Assembly (NCBI RefSeq): GCF_003473545.1
Contig: NZ_QUCM01000001.1
Span: forward strand, 310,001 to 374,000
Direction of reading: 5' to 3'
From: Clostridium sp. AM22-11AC
GTDB taxonomy: Bacteria; Bacillota; Clostridia; Lachnospirales; Lachnospiraceae
DNA: 64,000 bases
Shown here: positions 44,404-53,790 of the stretch, piece after piece
Numbering within the stretch: the first letter of the stretch is position 1
How the letters are laid out: each line of letters starts with the position of its first letter
The notes under the pieces: model-generated
Databases searched by the model: none
The model's input: only the letters and a program-made list of their open reading frames with translations
What the model was told of the DNA's origin: nothing
Translations under genes and position numbers: made by a program

Positions 44404-45450
44404 CTACTGTTTCCGCTGATCCGGTGCCGGGTTGTCTTTTTCTCCTCCCTGCATATGATCATAATCCTGCAGTTTAACCTGAGATACCTCTGTATCCTTC
44501 TTTCTGCCGATTCTTATTTTTCCAGATTTCCGGCTCCTGAAAGTTTTCCGGAGCTTCCACACCAGGCACCCGATCACTGCTGCTGTTATCCAGAACGGGC
44601 TGGTAATGATCACACAGATTCCAAAGTTTTTCACTCCTTCTGCCAACCGCCTTCCATTATCTGACAATCCCTTTAAAATCTGCTCTCCAGCAGATTCCGG
44701 AACAGCCTCGGTATACCGCTTCACTTCGTTAATATTTAACGTCACCTGACTGTACTCGATCTGGTTGTCATAGAGACGCAGCTGGGATTCGTAAGATTCC
44801 AGTTCATAACGGATATCTGACAGCCGCTCTTCTAATGCGATGATGCTATCCATGGAGTCTGCCTTTTCAAGCAGTACCCACAAACGGTCCTGTTCAATCT
44901 TTAATGTCTTTTTGCGGCTCTCGATGTCACTGTACTGCAGTGTCACATCCTTGGTGCTTTCTGACCTTCTAACTACGTTTCCTGCTGACTCCACACCATT
45001 TAAGAATTCATCCAACCGGTCCTTGGGCACACGTACGGTCAGATCAGCCCAGCGCATCATAGGATTGCCCTGCCAGTCTAATTGATTGCCAGAAACATTT
45101 TCATTTTCAATATATCCGCCGAACTGCCTGATCTGTGTTTTCAAAGCTGTCATCAACTGCTCAAACTGCTCAGTCTCAACGTCCATGCTGGCAGTTCTGA
45201 TCAGCTTTCGGCCTGTTTCTACTGTTGCCATATTCTCTGTTCCTGATGCTGTGCCCGCTGCTGTATCCACAAAAGCTGATGCCCCTTCCCCGGACATCTC
45301 CCCCTTCTCATTCTCCACATCCATGGCAGCGGCTGCTGTCTCCATGATATACCCGTTATTGATGCTGTTTTTAGAACCGCTTGCGGCTCCACACCCTGAA
45401 ATGACTGCCACTACTCCGGCAATTGCAATACCACGCCAATACTTCCTCAT
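44404..45450 (-). CDS. DUF4349 lipoprotein
   Basis: A 348-residue surface lipoprotein. A signal peptide ends at a lipobox (AVISGC), followed by an acidic low-complexity stretch. The DUF4349 core begins at GRKLIRTASMDVET, contains a coiled-coil segment (LRIEQDRL-like KTLKIEQDRLWVLLEKA) and ends in one C-terminal TM helix near residue 285 with a basic cytoplasmic tail. Function of the family is unknown. It sits 48 bp upstream of aconitase in transcription order, probably independently expressed. Confidence 0.82.
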   Translation of the reverse strand: MRKYWRGIAIAGVVAVISGCGAASGSKNSINNGYIMETAAAAMDVENEKGEMSGEGASAFVDTAAGTASGTENMATVETGRKLIRTASMDVETEQFEQLMTALKTQIRQFGGYIENENVSGNQLDWQGNPMMRWADLTVRVPKDRLDEFLNGVESAGNVVRRSESTKDVTLQYSDIESRKKTLKIEQDRLWVLLEKADSMDSIIALEERLSDIRYELESYESQLRLYDNQIEYSQVTLNINEVKRYTEAVPESAGEQILKGLSDNGRRLAEGVKNFGICVIITSPFWITAAVIGCLVWKLRKTFRSRKSGKIRIGRKKDTEVSQVKLQDYDHMQGGEKDNPAPDQRKQ

Positions 45451-45815
45451 AATTTTCCTCCTTCCATGTCTAATGTTCTCCCGGAATCTTTTTTCATTTC
45501 AAAAAATAATCTGATTTTTTACCACGCTGCCTTCCTTGTATTTTCAGTATATCAGATTTCTTCCCGTCAAACCTATCTTTTCCCTTAACTTTGTGCAAAG
45601 ATTCTCTTGCAGACAGTGCAATAACCTATCAAACACACTGATGATTTTGCTAAGTATATCCTGCCTTCTTCTTACATGCCCCATTAAAAAAACTTATATG
45701 TCTTATTTAAAAAAAACTATTTTCACATCCAGAGTATTGCTGTATAATCATATCCATACTTAATCATACATTTTATGGCCTTTTCCAAGAAAAAGAAGCC
45801 AGAAAGGACATTTTT
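45451..45815. other. intergenic stretch with one candidate promoter
   Basis: No gene is visible. TATAAT at 45743-45748 with a weak TTTTCA -35 at 17 bp could drive the VOC gene at 45816. The minus-strand promoter of the DUF4349 gene must lie at the left end but is not clear. Confidence 0.35.
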
Positions 45816-46160
45816 ATGACCAAGCTCGATCATGCTGCTATCCGCACAGTTCATTACGAGGAAGCACAAACGTTTTTTAAGGATGTTTTTAATATGCATA
45901 TGTGGAGGGAGATTGGTGAAAAACCAGGACGCAAATGCTGGTTCAAAGAAGGGATCCAGTTATGCGAAGCAACAGAAATATCTGTTTCTGCTGAAAACGG
46001 CTACGACCATATTTCCCTTGCTGTAGACTCTGTTCCTGAAATCATGAAAAAAATCAAAGCATATCCTGTTACCCCTATTAACGACCACTGGTTCTCACTT
46101 CCAAACGGAACAAAAATCGAATTAAAGCTTCTTTCAGACTGGAAATTGAATGAGGAATAA
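45816..46160 (+). CDS. VOC-superfamily (glyoxalase-like) protein
   Basis: A 114-residue single vicinal-oxygen-chelate domain: LDHAAIRTVHYEEAQTFFKDVF opens the first beta-alpha-beta-beta-beta unit, YDHISLAV the second, and GTKIELKLL closes it. His and Glu residues that could bind metal are at the family positions. Role could be glyoxalase-, lyase- or resistance-like; no neighbour helps. Confidence 0.75.
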   Translation: MTKLDHAAIRTVHYEEAQTFFKDVFNMHMWREIGEKPGRKCWFKEGIQLCEATEISVSAENGYDHISLAVDSVPEIMKKIKAYPVTPINDHWFSLPNGTKIELKLLSDWKLNEE

Positions 46161-46198
46161 TATTTTATAAAGCTCTCTGGAAAGTGGGGTAATCTTCT

Positions 46199-46306
46199 TT
46201 ATTTTACTTTGTTTCTGTCTTCTGTAAGAAATTCTTCCTGTGGAAATGCCACACCATCTTCTACTACTTCATTCCAAATACGGATCATATCTGAGAGGTC
46301 TTTTTG
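46199..46306 (-). pseudogene. GNAT N-acetyltransferase 5' fragment
   Basis: About 35 codons starting near MIRIWNEVVEDGVAFPQEEF, cut here to its core IRIWNEVVEDGVAFPQ, which is a typical opening of a GNAT acetyltransferase. The frame ends in EDRNKVK and a stop, leaving about 120 residues of the fold absent. Confidence 0.5.
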
Positions 46307-46421
46307 CTAAAAGTATATCCCCGCTTTCTAAAACAATCAAGCTATGGTAAAATGAATGTTGCAGATACAGTTACACTTCCTGGTTTAACTGTAACCAACT
46401 ATAATCCCACAGAGGTGTGTC

Positions 46422-47279
46422 ATGAACCATTCAAACAACCATGTTACAGAACTGATCAAAGAAACTCTGGTCCTTACAGCAGCTATGGCCATCGTAGCCG
46501 GAGCTGTGTACTTCTTTCTTTTACCAAGCCATGCTTCCGTAAGCAGTATCTCCGGTCTTGGTATTATCTTATCTAACTTTGTCCCTCTGCCCCTTTCAGC
46601 CATCACCATGATCTTAAATATACTTTTACTGATCATCGGATTTTTTACCTGCGGAAAAGAATTCGGGGCTAAAACCGTATACACCAGTATTGTACTTCCC
46701 CTTTTCCTGGCCCTTTTTGAAAGAATCTTCCCGAACATCGGCTCCTTAACTGACAGTCAGGAACTGGATGTTTTATGCTATGTTTTAACAGTCAGTATCG
46801 GTTTAAGCATCCTGTTTAACCGAAATGCTTCTTCCGGTGGTCTGGATATCGTTGCCAAGATCATGAACAAATATCTCCATATGGATCTTGGAAAAGCCAT
46901 GTCCTTATCCGGCATGTGCGTTGCTCTTTCAGCGGCTTTGGTATACGACAAGAAAACCGTTGTTTTAAGTATTCTGGGAACTTATTTTAACGGTATTATC
47001 CTGGATCATTTTATCTTTAACCATAATGTAAAGCGCCGGGTCTGCATTATCACAAAAAAAGAAGAAGAGCTGCGCCATTTTATCATTAATGACCTGCACA
47101 GCGGCGCTACGATCTATGAGTCGATCGGCGCCTACAATATGGAAAAGCGCAATGAGATCATTACTATTGTAGACAAATCGGAGTACCAGAAACTGATGAA
47201 TTATATCAATCGTGAAGACCCACATGCATTTATCACTGTATATACAGTATCTGATATACGGTATCAGCCCAAGAAGTAA
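46422..47279 (+). CDS. YitT-family membrane protein with DUF2179 domain
   Basis: A 285-residue protein with five to six TM helices (YitT_membrane, with the hallmark SSGGLDIVAKIMNKY) and a C-terminal soluble DUF2179 domain (HSGATIYESIGAY, IITIVDKSEYQKL). The soluble domain has a PII-like fold in known structures. Function unknown. GAGG precedes the ATG. It lies between a decayed GNAT fragment and the MerR pseudogene. Confidence 0.88.
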   Translation: MNHSNNHVTELIKETLVLTAAMAIVAGAVYFFLLPSHASVSSISGLGIILSNFVPLPLSAITMILNILLLIIGFFTCGKEFGAKTVYTSIVLPLFLALFERIFPNIGSLTDSQELDVLCYVLTVSIGLSILFNRNASSGGLDIVAKIMNKYLHMDLGKAMSLSGMCVALSAALVYDKKTVVLSILGTYFNGIILDHFIFNHNVKRRVCIITKKEEELRHFIINDLHSGATIYESIGAYNMEKRNEIITIVDKSEYQKLMNYINREDPHAFITVYTVSDIRYQPKK

Positions 47280-47327
47280 TTTTGCCTCTGCTTTGCGGCA
47301 ATTAACATTCCACTTTGCCTGTATATC

Positions 47328-47358
47328 TTGACTTAGAGTCAGCTCCAGGTTGTATAAT
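47328..47358 (+). promoter_or_regulatory. MerR-type promoter with 19-bp spacer
   Basis: TTGACT (47328-47333) and TATAAT (47353-47358) are 19 bp apart, the overlong spacing that MerR regulators remodel. The spacer holds the dyad CTTAGAGT-CA-GCTCCAGG typical of NmlR/AdhR-type operators. It lies 49 bp before the merR-like start, implying autoregulation. Confidence 0.75.
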
Positions 47359-47406
47359 GTTTTCAGACCAGAAAACTATACTTTTATGAAAAAGGAGTGT
47401 GAAACC

Positions 47407-47780
47407 GTGACCATCAAAGAAGTAAGCCAGAAATACAATATTTCCAGTGATACACTGCGCTACTACGAGCGTGTGGGAATGATCCCGCCTGTGACCCGGA
47501 CTGCCGGAGGCATCCGCGATTCGGCGAGTCTGATCTTGGCTGGGTAGAACTGGCCCTGTGTATGCGTGGCGCCGGACTTCCTGTAGAAGCCATGATCGAA
47601 TATGTAAAACTGTGCCAGCAGGGAGATTCCACCATCGAAGCCAGAATGCTTCTTTTAAAGGAGCAGATGGAAACCTTATTAGAGCAGAAAGCACAGATTG
47701 AAAGCACCATCAAGCGGCTGGATTTCAAGATCTCCCGCTATGAGGAAGCAGTAAAGACAGGAAAACTTACCTGGGAATAA
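47407..47780 (+). pseudogene. MerR-family regulator with single-base frameshift
   Basis: The GTG start follows AAAGGAG by 9 bp. Frame 1 codes the HTH (TIKEVSQKYNISSDTLRYYERVGMIPP) shown here by SSDTLRYYERVGMIPP, through GGIRD at 47520. The rest continues one base out of frame: GESDLGWVELALCMRGAGLPVE and the C-terminal coiled coil to 47780. Inserting one base between 47521 and 47522 restores DYGESDL, the family's usual RDY. Either a recent mutation or a sequencing error. It precedes a flavin reductase gene by 56 bp. Confidence 0.85.
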
Positions 47781-47836
47781 ACGAATTTGGAACTATTTTA
47801 AAATCTACTACACTATCATAATAAGGAGAATTTATC

Positions 47837-48397
47837 ATGAGAAAGAATTTTGGAGCAAAACCATACACCTATCCACAGCCAGTATTTATGATCGCAACTT
47901 ACGATGAAAACGGCACTCCAGATGTGATGAACGCAGCTTGGGGCGGCATCAGTGAAGGAAATGAACTTTCCATGTGCATCAGCGAAGGCCACAAAACCAC
48001 AAAGAACCTTTTAGCCCGCAAAGCCTTTACTGTAAGCATGGCAGATGCGCCTCATATGACAGCCTGCGACTACGTAGGCATTGTTTCTGCAAACAAAGTA
48101 CCTGATAAATTTGAAAAAGCCGGTTTCCATGCTGTAAAATCGGAGTTTGTTGATGCTCCTCTTATTGAAGAGCTGGCAGTTACTGTAGAATGCAGACTGA
48201 AAAGCTATGATGCCAAAACCTGCCGTCTGGTAGGTGAGATCGTCAATGTCAGTGTTGATGAGAAAGTATTAGATGAAAACGGAAATGTAGACATCGCAAA
48301 AGCACAGCCGATCACCTTTGACCCATTTAACAACAAGTACGTTGTTTTAGGTGATGTTGTAGGAAATGCCTTTACTGATGGTAAAAAACTGATGTAA
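47837..48397 (+). CDS. flavin reductase-like FMN-binding protein
   Basis: A 186-residue split-barrel flavoprotein. PQPVFMIATYDENGTPDVMNAAWGG opens the FMN-binding fold, and ACDYVGIVSANKVPDKF follows. Such proteins bind FMN and may act as NAD(P)H:flavin reductases or in oxidative/nitrosative defence. AAGGAG precedes the ATG. The MerR-type regulator upstream probably controls it. Confidence 0.88.
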   Translation: MRKNFGAKPYTYPQPVFMIATYDENGTPDVMNAAWGGISEGNELSMCISEGHKTTKNLLARKAFTVSMADAPHMTACDYVGIVSANKVPDKFEKAGFHAVKSEFVDAPLIEELAVTVECRLKSYDAKTCRLVGEIVNVSVDEKVLDENGNVDIAKAQPITFDPFNNKYVVLGDVVGNAFTDGKKLM

Positions 48398-48421
48398 TAC
48401 AAATTACGTCCGTAAAAGTGT

Positions 48422-48462
48422 AAAAACTCCCTCTGTACGTCAAAGATACAGGGGGAGTTTTT
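48422..48462. terminator. bidirectional terminator between flavin reductase and lactonase genes
   Basis: AAAACTCCCTCTGTA pairs with TACAGGGGGAGTTTT (one mismatch) with T/A-runs on both sides, between convergent genes. Confidence 0.85.
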
Positions 48463-48464
48463 GT

Positions 48465-49508
48465 TTAATCTGCAAACAGAATACACACCGGGCTGCCGGT
48501 ATGCACAATATTCAATGTTGGGATCAGTGCCCCGGTCATATTGTCAAAATCAAATTCTATAATGGTATCACTGTCCTCATTTGCAACGTAGCACTTTCCA
48601 TTGTCTCCAAAACAGAAGAACCGTGGAGTTTTTCCCAGGCATGGGTAAAATCCTACGTTTCGCATATAACCGGTCAGCGGGTCGATACGGTAGACTGCAA
48701 TACTGTCTGTATAACGGTTGGATACAAGAACAAATTTGCCTGAAGGGTCAACCATGACCTCGCTGGCATCGGAATATCCAGTCACTGTTTCCGGCACAGT
48801 GGTCAGCTCCTGCAACGCCTCAAAGGTACCATTTTCATCATCAAAACGGAAGAAAAGAACTTTATTTCCCTTCTCCTCACACATATACACCCAGAGGTTA
48901 TTTGGGTGCACTGCTGCGTGACGGGGCTCATCCCATGTTCTGGATAAAAACTGAGCCGTCTGAGTAAACTGTCCGGTCTCATGATCATAACGTAAGGCCC
49001 GCATCTGTCCATAACCATTTACACGGCTCTGGGCACAGGCAAATAAAAAGTTCTTCTTTTTATCCCAAAGACACTGATGAATGGTTGATACCTTTCCCGG
49101 TTCCTTGCCCTCATAGGTAAATTCTGCGATCACTTCTCCCAGGGAACCGTCATTCTTCCGGTCAATGGTGTAAATGGTACCTCCCTGTAAAGTGGCAACG
49201 ATTACATGTTTATTGTTGCGGTCCACTGTTATATCCACAGGATTTCTGCCGCCAATATCAATGGTATTTATATGCTCTAATGTATGATCTTTTAAAATAC
49301 GGTAACTGGAAACCTTCGTAATATCCCCATGAACACTGTAAAGATATTTTCCTTCGCCATCCAGAGTCTGAAAAGACGGGTTTGGCTCTGTTTCCAGACA
49401 CTGCAGGCATTTCCAGCTGCCATCTGGCTGGATTTCATAAGTTTTAAGACCTTCTCCCCGGGCATTTCTCTCTTTCGTTGTCCGGCATCCTACATAAGCA
49501 TAGCGCAT
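48465..49508 (-). CDS. lactonase-family (YbhE/6-phosphogluconolactonase-like) beta-propeller
   Basis: A 347-residue seven-bladed propeller of the lactonase (Pfam lactonase, PF10282-type) family. Blade motifs include GRNPVDITVDRNNKHV, WDEPRHAAVHPNNLWVYM and DPSGKFVLVSNRYTDSI. Its closest functional class is 6-phosphogluconolactonase of the YbhE/Pgl2 type, but muconate cycloisomerase-like members exist. The last gene of a leftward group, 2 bp downstream of the U32 gene's stop in coordinate terms but on the same strand as a separate start. Confidence 0.78.
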   Translation of the reverse strand: MRYAYVGCRTTKERNARGEGLKTYEIQPDGSWKCLQCLETEPNPSFQTLDGEGKYLYSVHGDITKVSSYRILKDHTLEHINTIDIGGRNPVDITVDRNNKHVIVATLQGGTIYTIDRKNDGSLGEVIAEFTYEGKEPGKVSTIHQCLWDKKKNFLFACAQSRVNGYGQMRALRYDHETGQFTQTAQFLSRTWDEPRHAAVHPNNLWVYMCEEKGNKVLFFRFDDENGTFEALQELTTVPETVTGYSDASEVMVDPSGKFVLVSNRYTDSIAVYRIDPLTGYMRNVGFYPCLGKTPRFFCFGDNGKCYVANEDSDTIIEFDFDNMTGALIPTLNIVHTGSPVCILFAD

Positions 49509-49510
49509 GA

Positions 49511-50611
49511 TTATTTCCTCCGTTTTATATGTTCACCACTTCTGTTGTTTTTGCAAAAGGATAGCACATTCATATAATAACACATTCCACTACATTTTCC
49601 AGCTGAACCAAACAGTTCCTTTTTCATTTGAGAGATATATGTTTCTTCCGCTTTTAATCCGGCTGGAATGTTTCCAGTTTTTTCCATATCTAGGACATCT
49701 TTTAATATTTCCAGTGCCTTTCGAAGATTTCTAATGTCACGTTCCATGTAGTCAATATAATTTCCTCGCCCCACTAATTTTAAATGGGTAATGCCTGCTT
49801 TTTTCAGACTGTATAAAGCGCAGAGACCACAGCCAGTCTGTCCACAAAGATAGCTGTCATCTTCCGGTTCATCCACATTTTCTGCTGATCCAATGTTTTT
49901 CATTTCATTTTCCTGGAGTTTCACTGGCAATGGGCTTGTTTTCAATCTGTTTTCTGCTGATACACATTCTCTGATCCGCCCCAATTCATAGGGAACCAGA
50001 CAAAGATGGCACATTTCATCGCAGTGGAGAGAATTGCAGAATGCACCGGTAAACTGACACATTTCATTTAGTGCAAAGGCTTCAAATTCTGTGGTCTGTC
50101 CTGCTTTGCTGATAATGGATCCCATATCTTCTATACTGTTTTTTCTGTGAAAGATCAGACGCTTCAGGTTCCGTTTTTCAAAAGTCTTTAGCATTTCGCT
50201 GTTGACCTCTGCTGTTTCACCACTCAGGTGAATATCACAATCTATCCTCTGCTGGCGCAGATATAAAAGCAGCGCCGGATCTGCGATGATAAAGCTTTGA
50301 AAGCCGATAGACATACACTGTAGAATGATATTAGCAATTTCCAGGTATTGTTCTGGAATGTAGTATAAAGAGTTAAAGGTTAGGTGGACTGGTTTTTCGT
50401 ATTTTTTTACCATAGAAGCCAGTATTTCCAGTTCACTGAACGCGCCTAACTGTACATTGGAACAAAGGACTTCCCTGCGGTTAAGAGGCAGAAGTGTCCC
50501 ATATTTTTCCGTCCATGAATAAGGGACGTAGCCACAGAAAAATTCGTCTGCCCCGGCTTTTACATAGGGGATATATTCATCTATAGAACCAAGTCCGGCT
50601 ACGATCTTCAT
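49511..50611 (-). CDS. peptidase U32-family protein
   Basis: A 366-residue U32-type protein. KAGADEFFCGY is the family's barrel motif, and FALNEMCQFTGAFCNSLHC, MCHLCLVPYELGR and a later CGLCALYSLKKAGI provide the cysteines expected to ligate an Fe-S cluster. U32 proteins act in collagen degradation or, more often, O2-independent hydroxylation and tRNA/ubiquinone modification. A C-terminal extra Cys cluster (CSGMCYYMN) is present. It is followed on the same strand by the lactonase and preceded by a gene of related fold. Confidence 0.75.
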   Translation of the reverse strand: MKIVAGLGSIDEYIPYVKAGADEFFCGYVPYSWTEKYGTLLPLNRREVLCSNVQLGAFSELEILASMVKKYEKPVHLTFNSLYYIPEQYLEIANIILQCMSIGFQSFIIADPALLLYLRQQRIDCDIHLSGETAEVNSEMLKTFEKRNLKRLIFHRKNSIEDMGSIISKAGQTTEFEAFALNEMCQFTGAFCNSLHCDEMCHLCLVPYELGRIRECVSAENRLKTSPLPVKLQENEMKNIGSAENVDEPEDDSYLCGQTGCGLCALYSLKKAGITHLKLVGRGNYIDYMERDIRNLRKALEILKDVLDMEKTGNIPAGLKAEETYISQMKKELFGSAGKCSGMCYYMNVLSFCKNNRSGEHIKRRK

Positions 50612-50653
50612 CTGTACTTTTCCCTCCTTTTCTGATCATGTACTCTTATTTTT

Positions 50654-52261
50654 TTATCTTTTAACACCTGAATCCAGCAGGTTCACTACCAGACGGTCCA
50701 CACCCGCTTTTTTCCATTCTTTCAGTATTTTTTCTGTTTTTATTTTCGTTCCTATTTCAGTTCCTGTTCCTGAACCAGAACCATCCTCAAAAATACGACT
50801 GTCCAGTGCAAATAACGAATTATATCTGCCAATCATTATCAAATGATCCGGATACAAAAATGCATAGTCTTTACAAAACTTCGGACATTCCTCTGCCAGC
50901 TTCTGCTTTCCCCGCTCTCCTGTCATACACTTTGCATACAATGTGCAGTACTGGGAGGTATTGGTCTGGTAAAAAGGAAGATGCAGGCTGTTTTTTCCTG
51001 GAGGCAGAGTCATATCATAGCCGCAGCTTTCCCACTCATACCTTACAATGCCGTATTCTTTCTTCAGATATTCCCTGTAAAAATCAGCATTTAAATTATT
51101 TTCTGACAGATATTTATCTGCATCTGCCCCGATCTGTTCCATGGTCCCTGTTTTATAATGCAGCCTCGGATCTTTCCGCCGCTTATTTAATAAAATGCCA
51201 AGTGCCGGAACAAGCAAAGATTTCCCCTTTAACATTTCTGCCATAGCCCAGTCATTGACCTGTATCTCCAAAATAACCTTATTTTCTTCGCACCAATTTT
51301 CCAGCTTTTCTATCAGCTGACCTGTGTTTTCTAACATAAATTCACGGATATAAGAGAATGTCAAAGTTACCTGCAAGCTCTCTTTTCTGGCTTTTTCAAG
51401 AAGCTGAAACAACTGGTCTTCCTTTGGAAAAAGCAGGTGGCAGAAGGAATTTCCGATGTAAAGACGCTGTGGAAAGTGATCGGAAAGCCAGTGCCCGGAC
51501 AGGTAATTTCGCTTCCAGTAATTTTCCATGAAGGTTGTAAGATCCTTGGATAAATATTCCTCGTAAAGCCAGGGATTATCCAACTCCAATGTATACTCAG
51601 ATACCGGACTTTCTGAGCCAACCTCCAATCCAGTTTTCAATTTCTGTTTTGCATCCTGTACTGTTTTCTTTGCTTTTTCTGCTTCTACTTCTTTTTCATC
51701 CCTGTGAATTTCTTTCGTCTCTCTGAAAAACCAGGCTTTTTTCTGCTCTTCAAAGTCCCTGGCAGTGACCACATCCCCGCCTTCCGGGTACGCTGTCATA
51801 AAACTTGCCAGTTCTTCACTGTCTCCCAGTAACTTCATCCGGATATACCGGTCATACCACCCTAAAAGATACTGTACCTGTTTGCGGTATTCTATAAATT
51901 CTGCACTATCATTATCATCTATAAAATGACTGTCCCACATAATATCTTTATTTTTTATATGATCCAGATATAGAGTATACTCATAATAAAATTCATATTC
52001 TCCGCTGCATTCCAGTGTATAAGAATGCAGTTCTACCTGCTCATACTCCAGTTTCGGATAATGATAAAAGCAGACTCGAAATAATTCCGGGTCTGCTATT
52101 TTTTCTGCTGTGCGGAAGGTAAAACCGTTTTCCGCAAGCTCTATGATACGAATTTCTTTTTCACCGGCAAAACCGGCGATCAGTCCAAAAGGGAGCATGG
52201 ACACTCCCTGTATCTTTTCTCTGACCTTGTTTTTGATCGTTCTGTCCTCATTTTTATCCAA
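50654..52261 (-). CDS. hypothetical protein: PilZ-like N-terminus plus U32-related barrel
   Basis: A 535-residue protein of no named family. Residues about 33-90 resemble a PilZ-like barrel (IRIIELAENGFTFRT) but lack the full RxxxR motif. A charged coiled-coil-like linker spans about 180-210. Residues about 260-535 look like a degenerate U32/TIM-barrel domain with CTLYAKCMTGERGKQ, CPKFCKDYAF and IMIGRYNSLFALDSR. It lies 42 bp upstream of the U32 gene, so the two products probably work together. Function unknown. Confidence 0.5.
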   Translation of the reverse strand: MDKNEDRTIKNKVREKIQGVSMLPFGLIAGFAGEKEIRIIELAENGFTFRTAEKIADPELFRVCFYHYPKLEYEQVELHSYTLECSGEYEFYYEYTLYLDHIKNKDIMWDSHFIDDNDSAEFIEYRKQVQYLLGWYDRYIRMKLLGDSEELASFMTAYPEGGDVVTARDFEEQKKAWFFRETKEIHRDEKEVEAEKAKKTVQDAKQKLKTGLEVGSESPVSEYTLELDNPWLYEEYLSKDLTTFMENYWKRNYLSGHWLSDHFPQRLYIGNSFCHLLFPKEDQLFQLLEKARKESLQVTLTFSYIREFMLENTGQLIEKLENWCEENKVILEIQVNDWAMAEMLKGKSLLVPALGILLNKRRKDPRLHYKTGTMEQIGADADKYLSENNLNADFYREYLKKEYGIVRYEWESCGYDMTLPPGKNSLHLPFYQTNTSQYCTLYAKCMTGERGKQKLAEECPKFCKDYAFLYPDHLIMIGRYNSLFALDSRIFEDGSGSGTGTEIGTKIKTEKILKEWKKAGVDRLVVNLLDSGVKR

Positions 52262-52315
52262 ACAACCATGCCTCCGTTATTCCAAACCACCTGGACTTTG
52301 CCTTTTCAACATGTC

Positions 52316-53632
52316 TTAAAGTTTCGATCTTAACATACAAACCAGTCCTGTAATATCTGCCAGTACCCAACCGATGGGGATCGCCGCCCAGATACCTACT
52401 TCTCCTACTTTCGCAGACAACACATAAGCTAAAAGTACACGCATTCCTAAAGAAATAACCGTAAGGACTACGGACATTCCCGCCCGCTTTACAGCACGGT
52501 AATAACCGTAGAACAGGAACAGACAGCCAATTCCCCAGTAAAATGCACCTTCTACCCGCAGATATTTAATACCACAGGCAATAACCTCTGTTTCTGCCTT
52601 GCTTACGAAAATGCCCATTAACTGTCCTGCAAAGATAAATACCAGGGCAGAGATAAAGATACAGAACAGAATACTCAGTGCAAAAGCCTGTTTTGTGCCC
52701 TTTTTAATACGTTCTCTGTTTCCTGCTCCATAATTCTGTGCAATAAAGGTAGAATAAGCATTACCAAAATCCTGAACCGGCAGATAGGCAAAGGAGTCAA
52801 TCTTCACCGCTGCCGCAAAAGCTGCCATGACTACCGGGCCAAAGCTGTTTACCAGTCCCTGGACCATAAGGATGCCGAAATTCATTACCGACTGCTGGAT
52901 ACAGGTCATAGAAGACAGGTTGACGATCTCTTTTAAAATGCCGCCATTCCATTTAAGCTCACTCTTTTTGGGGATCACCTGCGGACAGCAGCGAAGGGCG
53001 AAAACCGTGATACCAAGTCCCGAAATGTACTGTGCGATAATGGTAGCCAGTGCCGCACCGCCGATCCCCATAGACCACACGGCCACAAACAGCAGATCCA
53101 GTACAATGTTAATAACCGTAGAAACTGCCAAAAACACCAGCGGCACCGTAGAATTTCCCATTGCCCGCAGCAGACAGGCAAAGAAGTTATAAAGGGATGT
53201 TGCGATCAGGCCTGCAAAGATGATCAACAGATACTGGCGCATTCCCTGCCATACCTCTTCCGGCACCTTTAAAAATGCCAGAATGCCATCCAGTCCCAGA
53301 TAGACCAGGATATTTAAGACTACTGTTACTGCCATGATCAGCACAAAGGCATGAAATACAGAGGATTTTAATGTTTTTTCATCCCCTCTGCCCTTGTAAA
53401 TAGAAAACAGCGCCCCGGAACCTAAACTTAAGCCCAGAAAGATAGACGTAAGAAAAGTCATCAGTGTATAAGCAGAACCAACTGCCGCCAACGCATCTCT
53501 TCCCAGCACCCGGCCTACGATCAAAGTGTCTGCAATGTTGTAAAACTGCTGGAGCAGATTTCCTGCCATCATAGGCAGAGCAAATAAAAGAAGGGAACGG
53601 GAAATGTTCCCCTTTGTTAGATCGTGATACAT
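52316..53632 (-). CDS. MATE-family efflux transporter
   Basis: A 438-residue MATE protein with twelve helices: the opening GNISRSLLLFALPMMAGNLLQQFYNIAD (key part NLLQQFYNIAD), then the second-half SSMTCIQQSVMNFGILMVQ. The -10 and operator-like palindrome are just upstream. It ends 54 bp before the start of the PilZ/U32 gene in coordinate terms and is transcribed in the same direction. Substrate unknown. Confidence 0.92.
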   Translation of the reverse strand: MYHDLTKGNISRSLLLFALPMMAGNLLQQFYNIADTLIVGRVLGRDALAAVGSAYTLMTFLTSIFLGLSLGSGALFSIYKGRGDEKTLKSSVFHAFVLIMAVTVVLNILVYLGLDGILAFLKVPEEVWQGMRQYLLIIFAGLIATSLYNFFACLLRAMGNSTVPLVFLAVSTVINIVLDLLFVAVWSMGIGGAALATIIAQYISGLGITVFALRCCPQVIPKKSELKWNGGILKEIVNLSSMTCIQQSVMNFGILMVQGLVNSFGPVVMAAFAAAVKIDSFAYLPVQDFGNAYSTFIAQNYGAGNRERIKKGTKQAFALSILFCIFISALVFIFAGQLMGIFVSKAETEVIACGIKYLRVEGAFYWGIGCLFLFYGYYRAVKRAGMSVVLTVISLGMRVLLAYVLSAKVGEVGIWAAIPIGWVLADITGLVCMLRSKL

Positions 53633-53692
53633 AAAATATTACCTCTTTTGCATAAAACTGCACCCGGCTTCTGCCAACACAGATGTACCGCC

Positions 53693-53719
53693 GGACAAAA
53701 TGTCACTTTGTCCATTATA
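53693..53719 (-). promoter_or_regulatory. MATE -10 and operator-like palindrome
   Basis: On the minus strand TATAAT (53719..53714) is immediately followed by GGACAAA-N7-TTTGTCC (53713..53693), a dyad at the transcription start that suits a local repressor. The -35 is weak. Confidence 0.45.
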
Positions 53720-53790
53720 TAACACAATATAAAAAAAAGTCCAGACAGAAAGCAGCTGCTTCCATCCGGACCCTTCAACACGGCACAAAA

